Source: JAEUMW01 sp039807745 (GTDB taxonomy: Bacteria; Pseudomonadota; Gammaproteobacteria; Burkholderiales; JAEUMW01). From it: a stretch of DNA of 18,646 nt. The notes below the pieces were generated by a model. That model was given only the letters and a program-made list of their open reading frames with translations, was not told where the DNA came from and did not search any database. Of the stretch, positions 1 through 6,534 are shown piece after piece; position 1 is the stretch's first letter; the number at the start of each line of letters is the position of its first letter. A program made the position numbers and the translations under genes. The DNA is taken from contig JBDHRV010000065.1 in NCBI GenBank assembly GCA_039807745.1, positions 1-18,646 on the forward strand. The letters run 5' to 3'.

Positions 1-110
1 CCCGGCGAGCGTCACCAAAAACTCCAAGCACGGTGCCACCGCCGTCAACGCCGCGCTCTCGCGTCGCATCCCCGCAAAGGCGCGGGGCCCCTGCTCCGTT
101 GAGCGCGGCG
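1..110. other. Region after nuoA with no recognisable gene
   Basis: This short stretch lies downstream of the nuoA stop. I expected nuoB to start within a few tens of bases, but no frame on the minus strand shows the conserved NuoB N-terminus. A minus-strand ATG at 69 opens a frame to the window edge, but its first 23 residues resemble nothing I know. A GTG at 15 follows a GGAG and is likewise unsupported. The main content is a nested inverted repeat, listed separately. Confidence 0.5.
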
Positions 111-112
111 TT
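47..112 (-). repeat. Nested stem-loop immediately after nuoA
   Basis: Bases 47-58 (aacgccgcgctc) and 101-112 (gagcgcggcgtt) form a perfect 12-bp inverted repeat. Inside it, bases 70-75 (ccccgc) and 82-87 (gcgggg) form a second 6-bp stem with a 6-base loop. The outer stem includes the first two bases of the nuoA stop codon (111-113 on the plus strand). No T-run follows on the minus strand, so it does not look like a canonical intrinsic terminator. An RNA stability or processing hairpin, or a dispersed palindromic repeat, are the likelier readings. Confidence 0.7.
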
Positions 113-479
113 ACTCCCACTCCAGCGCTCCTTTCTTCCATTCGTAGATGAATCCCACCACGAGGATGCCGAGGAAAATCATCATGGCGACGAAACCGAA
201 CACGCCGATGTCGTCGAGCACGACCGCCCACGGAAAGAGAAATGCGATCTCGAGGTCGAACAGGATGAAGAGGATGGCAACCAGGTAGTAGCGGACGTCG
301 AACTTCATCCGCGCGTCCTCGAACGCCTCGAAGCCGCATTCGTAGGGAGAGAGCTTTTCGCTGTCGGGGCGATGCACGCCGAGGAGTCGCGATACGCCGC
401 CGCCCATGACCATGGGGCCGATACCGACCGCGAGTCCGACGAGGACGAAGAGGAGGACAGGGAAGTAGTTTTCTAGCAT
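111..479 (-). CDS. nuoA: NADH-quinone oxidoreductase subunit A
   Basis: This is subunit A of respiratory complex I, a small inner-membrane subunit near the junction of the quinone site and the membrane arm. The 122-residue protein has the usual family length and three hydrophobic helices at about 5-25, 63-85 and 92-113. The family signature is visible: the loop EKLSPYECGFEAF (41-53), and acidic residues D75 and E77 in FDLEIAFLFPWA of helix 2. The ATG at 479 gives a complete N-terminus; the Shine-Dalgarno is weak (AGGGA about ten bases upstream). nuoA after tRNA-Leu and secG is the common betaproteobacterial arrangement and would normally begin the nuoA-N operon. Here the window ends before any nuoB can be recognised. 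Confidence 0.97.
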   Translation of the reverse strand: MLENYFPVLLFVLVGLAVGIGPMVMGGGVSRLLGVHRPDSEKLSPYECGFEAFEDARMKFDVRYYLVAILFILFDLEIAFLFPWAVVLDDIGVFGFVAMMIFLGILVVGFIYEWKKGALEWE

Positions 480-630
480 GGCGCGGGGTCCCTATCTGTC
501 TTTCAGCTTAGCGACAACGCCATTTTCGCATCTATCGTCACGACTGTCCGATCCTCTTTTTCGTTCGTTGGTTCGGTCAAGACTGCCGGCTCGCATCGGC
601 GATCGCACAGTGCGGAAACCAGAATTGCGT
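480..630. other. Spacer between tRNA-Leu and nuoA
   Basis: About 150 bases without a gene. It should hold the nuo operon promoter, or act as a processed leader if transcription continues from the tRNA. I saw a TTGACC on the minus strand, but no convincing -10 element at the right distance, so I do not call a promoter. No other structure stands out. Confidence 0.4.
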
Positions 631-715
631 TGGTGCCGATGGGGAGACTCGAACTCCCACGGCTTTCGCCACCGCCCCCTCAAGACGGCGTGTCTACCAA
701 TTTCACCACATCGGC
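631..715 (-). tRNA. tRNA-Leu (anticodon GAG)
   Basis: Read on the minus strand, the 85-base gene begins GCCGATG and ends CATCGGC-A-CCA, a perfect 7-bp acceptor stem with the CCA end encoded. The D arm is GTGGTGAAATTGGTAGACAC. The anticodon stem pairs CCGTC with GGCGG (one G-U) around the loop TTGAGGG, giving anticodon GAG. The long variable arm contains GGC-GAAA-GCC, as expected of a class II tRNA, and the T arm is GGGAG-TTCGAGT-CTCCC. It lies 46 bases after secG, as leuU does in E. coli, so it is probably processed from a secG transcript. Confidence 0.97.
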
Positions 716-761
716 CCGACTGCGACACCCGCTGGAGTTCACCCCCCCGCGTGCGCCCAGG

Positions 762-1115
762 TCACTTGGGAACCTCCGGCGCCTTGGAGCCATCGGCAGC
801 CGCCGGCGAAGGAACGGATTTGTCGGCCGTGGCGGGGGACACCGGCTCGGTCTTGTGAGTCGCCATGACTCCCCGATCCCGTGACTTACTCGCCGAAAAA
901 TACGTCAAGCCGAGGCTGGTGACGAAGAACACGGCCGCCAGCACCGCCGTGGTGCGACTCAGGAAATTCGCCGAGCCGGTAGCGCCGAAGAGACTGCCCG
1001 ACGCGCCGCTGCCGAACGCCGCCCCCATATCCGCACCCTTGCCGTGCTGGAGCAGCACCAAGCCGATCACGACCAGCGCCGCAATCACGTGCAACACTAC
1101 GATCACCAGTTCCAT
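762..1115 (-). CDS. secG: Preprotein translocase subunit SecG
   Basis: SecG is the small auxiliary subunit of the SecYEG protein-conducting channel in the inner membrane. The 117-residue product has the expected two helices (about 3-22 and 52-72). Between them is the glycine-rich cytoplasmic loop with GKGADMGAAFGSGASGSLFG (25-44), the best family signature. The tail after residue 75 is Ala/Pro/Lys-rich and variable in this family. I chose the ATG at 1115, preceded by GGAAG, because it begins at the conserved MELVIVVLHV. A GTG ten codons upstream (1145) would add a charged extension unlike other SecG proteins. The gene follows tpiA by 72 bases and precedes tRNA-Leu. Confidence 0.95.
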   Translation of the reverse strand: MELVIVVLHVIAALVVIGLVLLQHGKGADMGAAFGSGASGSLFGATGSANFLSRTTAVLAAVFFVTSLGLTYFSASKSRDRGVMATHKTEPVSPATADKSVPSPAAADGSKAPEVPK

Positions 1116-1187
1116 TCGCTTCCGTTTACCGTGACAGAACCCCACGCCGCGCGGCGGCGCCGAACCCCGCCCTGACCATCCGCGCGC

Positions 1188-1946
1188 CTACCCGGCGCCG
1201 CCCGCCCCGCAGATCGCGAGGAACTCGCTTGCGACCAGCGACGCGCCCCCGATGAGACCGCCGTCGATGTCGGACATCGCGAACAGGCTCGCCGCGTTAT
1301 TGCCTTTCACGCTCCCGCCGTAGAGGATCAACAGGTTTGCCGCGACTGTCGCATCCAGTTTCTTGACGCGCTCGCGAATGAACGCGTGCACCGCCTGCGC
1401 CTGTTCCGGCGTGGCGGTGCGTCCGGTCCCGATCGCCCACACTGGCTCGTATGCGACGACCGACCGTGCCAGCCCGCCGGCGCCGAGGACAGCGGTCACC
1501 GCATCCAGTTGCTCGCCCACCACGCGCTCCGTGATCCCGCCCTCACGCTCGGCCAGCGTCTCGCCGACGCAGACGATGGGAACGAGCCCCGCATCGAGCG
1601 CCGCTTGAGCCTTGCGCGCCACGAGCGCGCTATCCTCGCCGTACAGCGTACGACGCTCGGAGTGACCCACGATCACATACCGGCAGCCGAAATCGCGAAG
1701 CATTCCGGCAGCCACTTCACCGGTGTATGCGCCTTTTGCGAATTCGCTCATGTTCTGCGCACCCCACGTCACCGCACTGCCCGCGAGCGCCTGCTGCGCC
1801 TGCGCGAGATACGGAAATGGCACGCACACCGCGGCTTCCACGCCCCCCCCGCTCGGTGCTCCACTGCGAACCGCATCGAGCAGCGCCGCGTTCTCCGCGA
1901 GACTGCCGAACATCTTCCAATTGCCCGCAACCAGCTTTTTTCGCAT
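1188..1946 (-). CDS. tpiA: Triose-phosphate isomerase
   Basis: This cytoplasmic glycolytic enzyme interconverts dihydroxyacetone phosphate and glyceraldehyde 3-phosphate. The 252-residue protein has normal length and all catalytic elements: K11 in AGNWKM, H95 in VGHSERR, E167 in YEPVWAIGTG, and the phosphate-binding LYGGSVKGNNA (209-219). The ATG at 1946 has a strong Shine-Dalgarno (GGGGAGGT a few bases upstream) and a matching promoter about 20 bases further up. An upstream in-frame start at 1994 would add sixteen residues but would lie above the promoter, so it is rejected. tpiA-secG probably form one transcript together with tRNA-Leu. Confidence 0.97.
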   Translation of the reverse strand: MRKKLVAGNWKMFGSLAENAALLDAVRSGAPSGGGVEAAVCVPFPYLAQAQQALAGSAVTWGAQNMSEFAKGAYTGEVAAGMLRDFGCRYVIVGHSERRTLYGEDSALVARKAQAALDAGLVPIVCVGETLAEREGGITERVVGEQLDAVTAVLGAGGLARSVVAYEPVWAIGTGRTATPEQAQAVHAFIRERVKKLDATVAANLLILYGGSVKGNNAASLFAMSDIDGGLIGGASLVASEFLAICGAGGAG

Positions 1947-1972
1947 GTGACCTCCCCTTGCAAAGCCCGCAG

Positions 1973-2001
1973 ATGGTATCGCTCGACAGGCCACTGGTCA
2001 A
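1973..2001 (-). promoter_or_regulatory. Sigma-70-type promoter of tpiA
   Basis: On the minus strand TTGACC (1996-2001) and TACCAT (1973-1978) are separated by exactly 17 bases. Transcription would start near 1966, leaving a short leader of about 20 bases that contains the tpiA Shine-Dalgarno. This separates tpiA-secG expression from the phosphate-controlled pst genes upstream. Assigned from sequence only. Confidence 0.7.
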
Positions 2002-2065
2002 CGGCGCGTGCATTGCACAGCGGCGGCCGACGTGCGCTCGACCTCGCCACTCGCAGATGGAATGG

Positions 2066-2854
2066 TCAGCCAAAGCGCCCGGTGATGTAGTCTTCGGTCT
2101 GCTTGTGCTTCGGCTTCAGGAAGATAGTGTCGGTCAGATCGAACTCGATCACCTCGCCCAGATACATGTACGCGGTGAAGTCCGAAACTCGCGCGGCCTG
2201 CTGCATGTTGTGCGTGACGATGACGATCGTGACCTTGGTCTTGAGGTCGGTGACGAGTTCCTCGATGCTTGCCGTCGCGATCGGGTCGAGCGCGGAGGTC
2301 GGCTCGTCGAAGAGCAGAATTTCGGGATCGGTCGCCAGCGCGCGGGCGATGCACAACCGCTGCTGCTGACCGCCGGAGAGATTGAACGCGAGGTCGTTCA
2401 GCCGGTCCTTCGCCTCGTCCCAGAGCGCCGCGCCGCGCAGCGCCTCCTCGACTTTTTCGTCGAGGATGCCCTTGCGCTTCACCCCGCGCACGCGCAGCCC
2501 GTATGCGACGTTCTCGTAGATCGACTTCGGGAACGGGTTCGGTTTCTGGAACACCATGCTGATGCGCATGCGCACCTCGATCGGGTCGACGTTGGCGGCG
2601 AGCACGTTCACGTTGTCCGGGTAGAGCTTGATCTCGCCCACGTAGCGGTTGCCCGGATAAAGATCGTGCATGCGGTTGAAACAGCGCAGCAGCGTCGACT
2701 TGCCGCAGCCCGAAGGGCCGATCAGCGCCGTCACCTTCTTCTCGTAGATCGGGACGTTGATGTTCTTCAGCGCCTGGAAGTCCCGATAGTAGAAATCGAG
2801 GTGGTCGACCGATGACTTGACCGGGAGGTCGGCGACGTGGGGCACGGCTGCCAT
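2066..2854 (-). CDS. pstB: Phosphate ABC transporter ATP-binding protein PstB
   Basis: PstB is the ATPase that powers phosphate uptake through PstC-PstA on the cytoplasmic face of the membrane. The 262-residue protein shows the complete ABC set: Walker A GPSGCGKST (46-54), Q-loop Q103 in VFQKPNPFP, signature LSGGQQQR (159-166), Walker B ILLFDEP (179-185) and switch histidine H215. The VFQKPNPFPKSIYENVAYGL segment is characteristic of PstB. The ATG at 2854 has AGGAG six bases upstream and lies 8 bases after pstA. The reading frame stays open far upstream through pstA and pstC, but that extension is an out-of-frame artefact. No phoU follows; the next gene is tpiA, with its own promoter. Confidence 0.97.
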   Translation of the reverse strand: MAAVPHVADLPVKSSVDHLDFYYRDFQALKNINVPIYEKKVTALIGPSGCGKSTLLRCFNRMHDLYPGNRYVGEIKLYPDNVNVLAANVDPIEVRMRISMVFQKPNPFPKSIYENVAYGLRVRGVKRKGILDEKVEEALRGAALWDEAKDRLNDLAFNLSGGQQQRLCIARALATDPEILLFDEPTSALDPIATASIEELVTDLKTKVTIVIVTHNMQQAARVSDFTAYMYLGEVIEFDLTDTIFLKPKHKQTEDYITGRFG

Positions 2855-2862
2855 GGCTGCTC

Positions 2863-3804
2863 CTACCACTTCAGGTTCTTGCGCAGGCGGTAGCGCAGCC
2901 AGATCGCCAGCCCGTTCATGAGCAGCGTCATGACGACGAGCACGATGCCCGCCGCCGCGGCGTTCACCTGGAACGCCTCTTCGGGCCGCGATACCCAGTT
3001 GAACATCTGGATCGGCATCACGGTGAAGGGCGCCATCAGCCATTCGAAGGACACGAAGGGAAACGTGTCGGTCAGCGGCGGCGGCGGCAGGAACGCGATG
3101 AAGGTGAGCGCGCCGATCGTGATGATGGGTGCGGTCTCGCCTATCGCCCGCGCGAGGCCGATGATGACGCCGGTGAGAATGCCGGCCGACGAATAGGGGA
3201 TGATGTGATCGCGTGTCGTTTGCCACTTGGTGGCGCCGAGCGCGTAGGCACCCTCGCGGATCCCGACCGGGATGGCGCGAATCGCCTCGCGCGTGGCCAC
3301 GATGACGACCGGGAGAATGAGCAGGGCGAGCGTCAGCCCGGCGGACAGAATGCTGCGGCCGAAGCCCAGTGCGTAGACGAACACACCGAGTGCGAGCAGG
3401 CCGTAGACGATGGACGGCACGCCGGCCAGGTTGGTGACGTTGATCTCGATGATGTCGGTCAGCCAGTTCTTCGGCGCGTATTCCTCGAGGTAGACACCGG
3501 CCATTACGCCGAGCGGCACGGCGGCCAGAGCCGTCACGAGCATCACGAGGACCGAGCCCACCCAGGCGGAAAGGATCCCGGCCTGGCCCGCCTTGCGCGA
3601 CGGGAAACTGGTGAAGAACTCCGGCGTCAGGCGCTCCCAGCCGTGCCATACCATGCTCAGGAAAAGGGCGGCGAACGCAAGCACGCCCACCATCAGGCAG
3701 AGCAGGCCGATCACGATGAAGATGCGGTCCCACCGCTTGTGCTTCGCGATGAGATCGCGGATTTCCTGCAGACTCTCGGCGGTCTTTTCCGTTCCGATGC
3801 TCAT
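2863..3804 (-). CDS. pstA: Phosphate ABC transporter permease PstA
   Basis: PstA is one of the two inner-membrane permease subunits of the high-affinity phosphate importer. The 313-residue protein has a charged cytoplasmic N-terminus (1-27), then about six hydrophobic helices beginning with one at 28-51. The permease coupling (EAA) loop is at about 172-196 (REAIRAIPVGIREGAYALGA...), where PstB docks. The segment TNLAGVPSIVYGLLALGVFV (124-143) is a conserved family feature. The ATG at 3804 is 3 bases after the pstC stop. Its Shine-Dalgarno, GGGAGG about eleven bases upstream, lies inside the end of pstC, suggesting translational coupling. It pairs with the PstC encoded just upstream. Confidence 0.96.
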   Translation of the reverse strand: MSIGTEKTAESLQEIRDLIAKHKRWDRIFIVIGLLCLMVGVLAFAALFLSMVWHGWERLTPEFFTSFPSRKAGQAGILSAWVGSVLVMLVTALAAVPLGVMAGVYLEEYAPKNWLTDIIEINVTNLAGVPSIVYGLLALGVFVYALGFGRSILSAGLTLALLILPVVIVATREAIRAIPVGIREGAYALGATKWQTTRDHIIPYSSAGILTGVIIGLARAIGETAPIITIGALTFIAFLPPPPLTDTFPFVSFEWLMAPFTVMPIQMFNWVSRPEEAFQVNAAAAGIVLVVMTLLMNGLAIWLRYRLRKNLKW

Positions 3805-3807
3805 GGC

Positions 3808-4776
3808 TCAGTAAGCCTCCCGATACTTGCGGCGCAACCAGTGCCCGCCGATGTTGAATCCGAGCGTCATGAGCAGCAGCGTCAGCCCGGCGGCGAAGAT
3901 CGTCTGATAGCCCACGCCACCGTGTGGAAGATCGCCTAAGCTCACGGCGACGATGTAGGCGGTGATGGTCTGCGCCGGCTCCATCGGGTTCAAGGTGAAG
4001 TTGGGCTGATTGCCGGCGGCGATCGCGAGCACCATGGTCTCGCCCACCGCGCGCGAGATACCGAGAATGTACGCGGCGGCAATCCCCGAAAACGCGGCTG
4101 GAACCACCACGTTGGATGCCGTCTGCAGACGCGTGGCGCCCATGGCGAAGGAGCCCTCGCGCAACCCCATCGGCACCGCGCGCATCGCATCCTCGCAGAT
4201 CGAGCTCACGTAAGGCACGATCATGATGCCCATGACCAGCCCCGCGCTCAGCATGTTGAAGCCCGGCAGATTGGGCAACAGCAGCTGCAGGATCGGCGTC
4301 ACGAAGAGCAGCGCGAAATAGCCGTAGACCACCGTCGGGATGCCGGCGAGCAGTTCGAGGAACGGCTTGGCGATCTCGCGCGCGCGAAAGCCCGCGAACT
4401 CGGACAGGTAGATGGCGATGATGGTACCCATCGGCACCGCCACGCAGAGCGCGATGCTGGAAGTGACGAGAGTGCCCATCAGCAGCGGCAGGATGCCGTA
4501 CTTCGGGTTGTCGAAGAGCGGTGTCCATTCGGTGCCGGAGATGAAGTCCCAGATCGGAACATGCTCGAAGAACAACAGCGATTCCTCGACCAGCACCACC
4601 ACGATGGCGATGGTGGTCAACACCGACGACAGCGCTGCGAAAAACAACGCCGTTTCGATCAGCTTCTCCTTGATGCGGGTCGAGGCCCGCCGCCGCAGGT
4701 GCGAGGGGGCGACAGCGGGGCCCCGGACGGAGGCTGGAGTGTGTGTTTCGTTCACGATGGTCGTGCCGTTGCCCAT
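3808..4776 (-). CDS. pstC: Phosphate ABC transporter permease PstC
   Basis: PstC is the second permease subunit of the phosphate importer. The 322-residue protein has a basic, non-conserved N-terminus (1-40) followed by about six hydrophobic helices. FLELLAGIPTVVYGYFALLF (139-158) and the EAA coupling loop EDAMRAVPMGLREGSFAMGA (195-214) are typical of PstC. The ATG at 4776 lacks a clear Shine-Dalgarno, so a start slightly further downstream cannot be excluded. The gene is separated from pstS by 80 bases holding a strong hairpin, and from pstA by only 3 bases. That arrangement suggests lower, possibly hairpin-controlled expression relative to the binding protein. Confidence 0.96.
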   Translation of the reverse strand: MGNGTTIVNETHTPASVRGPAVAPSHLRRRASTRIKEKLIETALFFAALSSVLTTIAIVVVLVEESLLFFEHVPIWDFISGTEWTPLFDNPKYGILPLLMGTLVTSSIALCVAVPMGTIIAIYLSEFAGFRAREIAKPFLELLAGIPTVVYGYFALLFVTPILQLLLPNLPGFNMLSAGLVMGIMIVPYVSSICEDAMRAVPMGLREGSFAMGATRLQTASNVVVPAAFSGIAAAYILGISRAVGETMVLAIAAGNQPNFTLNPMEPAQTITAYIVAVSLGDLPHGGVGYQTIFAAGLTLLLMTLGFNIGGHWLRRKYREAY

Positions 4777-4814
4777 ATGCCGGAGCCCGGTATTGTAGTG
4801 GCACCCGCGTGCCG

Positions 4815-4837
4815 GGAGGGCGCCGGCTGCGCCCTCC
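4815..4837 (-). repeat. Intercistronic hairpin between pstS and pstC
   Basis: Bases 4815-4823 (ggagggcgc) and 4829-4837 (gcgccctcc) form a perfect 9-bp stem with a 5-base loop, 20 bases after the pstS stop. A weaker 5-bp stem (GGCAC-GCG-GTGCC type) follows directly on the minus strand. There is no T-run, so it is not a standard terminator. In E. coli the pstS-pstC junction also carries stabilising palindromes that favour pstS mRNA over the permease genes, and a similar role is inferred here. Confidence 0.7.
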
Positions 4838-4856
4838 TGGTGGACCGTCGTGAGGA

Positions 4857-5882
4857 TTACAGGCTGGCTTCCTTCTTGACGAGGTCCTCGATCTTGAGGC
4901 CCACATCGGACTTGCCGCCGAACACGGTGCCGAGCTTCTTCTTGTCGACATGCTCGGCGTTGACCGCATAAATGCCGGCGGGCAGAGACACGTACTTCAC
5001 TTCCTTGACGAGTGCCGGTGCGTGCTTCAGGTAGAAGTGCACGAATTCCTTGACCTCGGGCTTCTCCAGTGCCTTTTCGCTTACGTAGATGAAGACCGGA
5101 CGCGACAGAGGCTGGTAGGAGCCGTCCTCCACTGCCTTCTCGGACGGTGCGACGGGTCCTTTGCCGCCGTCGATGCTGGCAGCGCCAAGCTTCTTGGTAT
5201 TCTCCGCATAGTAGGCATAGCCGAAGTAGCCAAGACCGCCCTTGTCACGGGCCACGCCCTGCACGAGGGTGTTGTCGTCCTCTGACGCGGTGTAGTCCGC
5301 CCGGCTCGACTTCGCCTTGCCAACGATGGCCTCGGTGAAGTACTCGAAGGTGCCGGAGTCGGTGCCGGGGCCGTAGAGCTTGAGCGGGACATCGGGGAAG
5401 TCGGGCCGCACCTGATTCCAGTTGGTGATCTTGCCCTGTGCTTCGGGCTCCCATATCTTCTTCAGGTCCGCGACCGTGAGGGTCTTCGCCCATGCGTTCT
5501 GCGGGTGGATGACCACGGTCAGCGCATCATAGGCAACAGGCAGCTCGACGTACTTGATGCCGACCTTGGCACAGTCTTCCATCTCGGACTTCTTGATCGG
5601 TCGTGAGGCGTCCGCGATGTCGATCTCGCCGCGGCAGAACTTCTTGAAGCCACCGCCGGTGCCCGAGATGCCCACCGTCACCCTGACGGCGCCCTTTTTC
5701 TCCTTCTGAAATTCCTCGGCGACGGCTTCGGTGATCGGAAAGACTGTGCTGGAGCCATCGACGGTGACGATCGGAGCGGCACCGAGGACGGGCGCCGCCC
5801 CGCCGGCCAGCAAACTGATCATCGCAAGGGACGCAGAAAGGGACGGCAGGGATCCGGATCTGGTTTTTGACATCTGTGCCAT
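4857..5882 (-). CDS. pstS: Periplasmic phosphate-binding protein PstS
   Basis: PstS captures inorganic phosphate in the periplasm and delivers it to PstC-PstA. The 341-residue precursor has a signal peptide: a basic N-terminus, a hydrophobic core at about 16-34 and likely cleavage near VLGA-AP (around 35). Phosphate-binding elements are visible: DGSST (42-46), SGTGGG (73-78), DASRP (91-95) and GTDSGTFEYF (173-182). The start at 5882 is preferred because AGGAGA lies about ten bases upstream; a second ATG three codons in is possible. The gene is first in pstSCAB and directly follows a candidate Pho box promoter. A hairpin separates it from pstC, consistent with more binding protein being made than permease. 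Confidence 0.97.
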   Translation of the reverse strand: MAQMSKTRSGSLPSLSASLAMISLLAGGAAPVLGAAPIVTVDGSSTVFPITEAVAEEFQKEKKGAVRVTVGISGTGGGFKKFCRGEIDIADASRPIKKSEMEDCAKVGIKYVELPVAYDALTVVIHPQNAWAKTLTVADLKKIWEPEAQGKITNWNQVRPDFPDVPLKLYGPGTDSGTFEYFTEAIVGKAKSSRADYTASEDDNTLVQGVARDKGGLGYFGYAYYAENTKKLGAASIDGGKGPVAPSEKAVEDGSYQPLSRPVFIYVSEKALEKPEVKEFVHFYLKHAPALVKEVKYVSLPAGIYAVNAEHVDKKKLGTVFGGKSDVGLKIEDLVKKEASL

Positions 5883-5917
5883 GAGGGCTTTTCTCCTGGT
5901 TGGGGACGATCGTGGGC

Positions 5918-5951
5918 ATGGTAGGGGCAGTTCGTTACCGTTTTGTTGCAG
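5918..5951 (-). promoter_or_regulatory. Candidate PhoB box and -10 element of pstS
   Basis: On the minus strand CTGCAACAAAACGGTAAC (5934-5951) resembles the 18-bp PhoB consensus CTGTCATAAAACTGTCAT: two 7-base half-sites joined by AAAA, 12 of 18 positions matching. Exactly 10 bases downstream is TACCAT (5918-5923), a good -10. This is the geometry of PhoB-activated promoters, where the Pho box replaces the -35 element. The predicted start near 5911 leaves a leader of about 30 bases containing the pstS Shine-Dalgarno. The PhoB/PhoR genes are not in the window. Confidence 0.7.
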
Positions 5952-6156
5952 TTAGCGCCGCCGTCACACTTCGCCGACCCGGATACAGCATTCTCCCGGC
6001 GCTCGCCGATACCGGCGCATGGTGGTGACTGATCCGGTCTGAATCGATCCCGGCGGTGTTTCGCACCGTGTTGGAGAGCTGCGATGAGCGCGACTGCGCC
6101 CGGCCCTGCCTGCGAGTTTCTGACTCAGGACACCAGCGGGGTCGCGCCGGAGCGTG
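5952..6156. other. Spacer between lipoprotein gene and pstS promoter
   Basis: Roughly 200 bases with no supportable gene. It holds one small perfect hairpin at 6054-6068 (cggtg-tttcg-caccg) without a T-run. I see no clear intrinsic terminator for the folP-glmM-lipoprotein transcript, so readthrough into pstS cannot be excluded. Confidence 0.5.
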
Positions 6157-6534
6157 TCAGGGCGTCGGTTGCCTGGGTAGCTCGGCGAAGACACACTGGC
6201 CGAGCGAATTCGTGTCCGTCCCGGGATACCAGCCGCCGAGAAAGGCGGAGAAATCTCCGCGCCCGATCTTGCCTTCGAAAAGCCGGGAAAGTGCATCGAT
6301 CATGTTGGAATCGGATTGGATCAGTGTCGAAATATTGCTGTTTCCGATCGGATAACCGTTGCACTTTGCGGAGACGCGGTCGAGGAATTGATTGAAACCG
6401 GGGTAACGGCCATCGAGGGAATCAGTGGCCGTGTCCTTGTAGAGAAGAGCGCCGGTGTCCTTTACCGCCGTGCAGCCTGCGCACAAGGGCAAGGCGATCA
6501 GCGCCAAGATTCCAATGCGCACGGGCGTGATCAT
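6157..6534 (-). CDS. Small predicted lipoprotein of unknown function
   Basis: I do not recognise this 125-residue protein. It starts with a short basic region (R6) and a hydrophobic core (7-19), then a lipobox LCAGC with the candidate lipidated cysteine at 21. The next residue is threonine rather than aspartate, so outer-membrane sorting is expected. The mature part has no membrane helix and contains cysteines at 58 and 114 that could form a disulfide. It also has an aromatic/glycine-rich patch, FSAFLGGWYPGTDT (95-108). The ATG at 6534 overlaps the glmM stop in an ATGA junction, so translation is probably coupled to glmM. The gene appears intact. A cell-envelope role would fit its neighbour but is only inference. 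Confidence 0.8.
   Translation of the reverse strand: MITPVRIGILALIALPLCAGCTAVKDTGALLYKDTATDSLDGRYPGFNQFLDRVSAKCNGYPIGNSNISTLIQSDSNMIDALSRLFEGKIGRGDFSAFLGGWYPGTDTNSLGQCVFAELPRQPTP

Noticed and set aside
1145..1156. 12-base palindrome cgccgcgcggcg between tpiA and secG
   Set aside because: Short GC palindromes are common at this base composition. It has no T-run and no positional logic beyond lying in the spacer.
1996..2065. A terminator for pstCAB before tpiA
   Set aside because: No stem with a following T-run is present in the pstB-tpiA gap; only weak GC pairings are seen.
2066..4969. A 967-residue minus-strand open frame ending as PstB
   Set aside because: Only its last 262 residues are PstB. 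The rest runs out of frame through pstA and pstC, is Arg/His/Ala-rich and matches no family. It is a GC-rich readthrough artefact, not a fusion.
6054..6068. Small hairpin after the lipoprotein gene as a possible terminator
   Set aside because: The stem is only 5 bp, lies about 90 bases after the stop and has no T-run.
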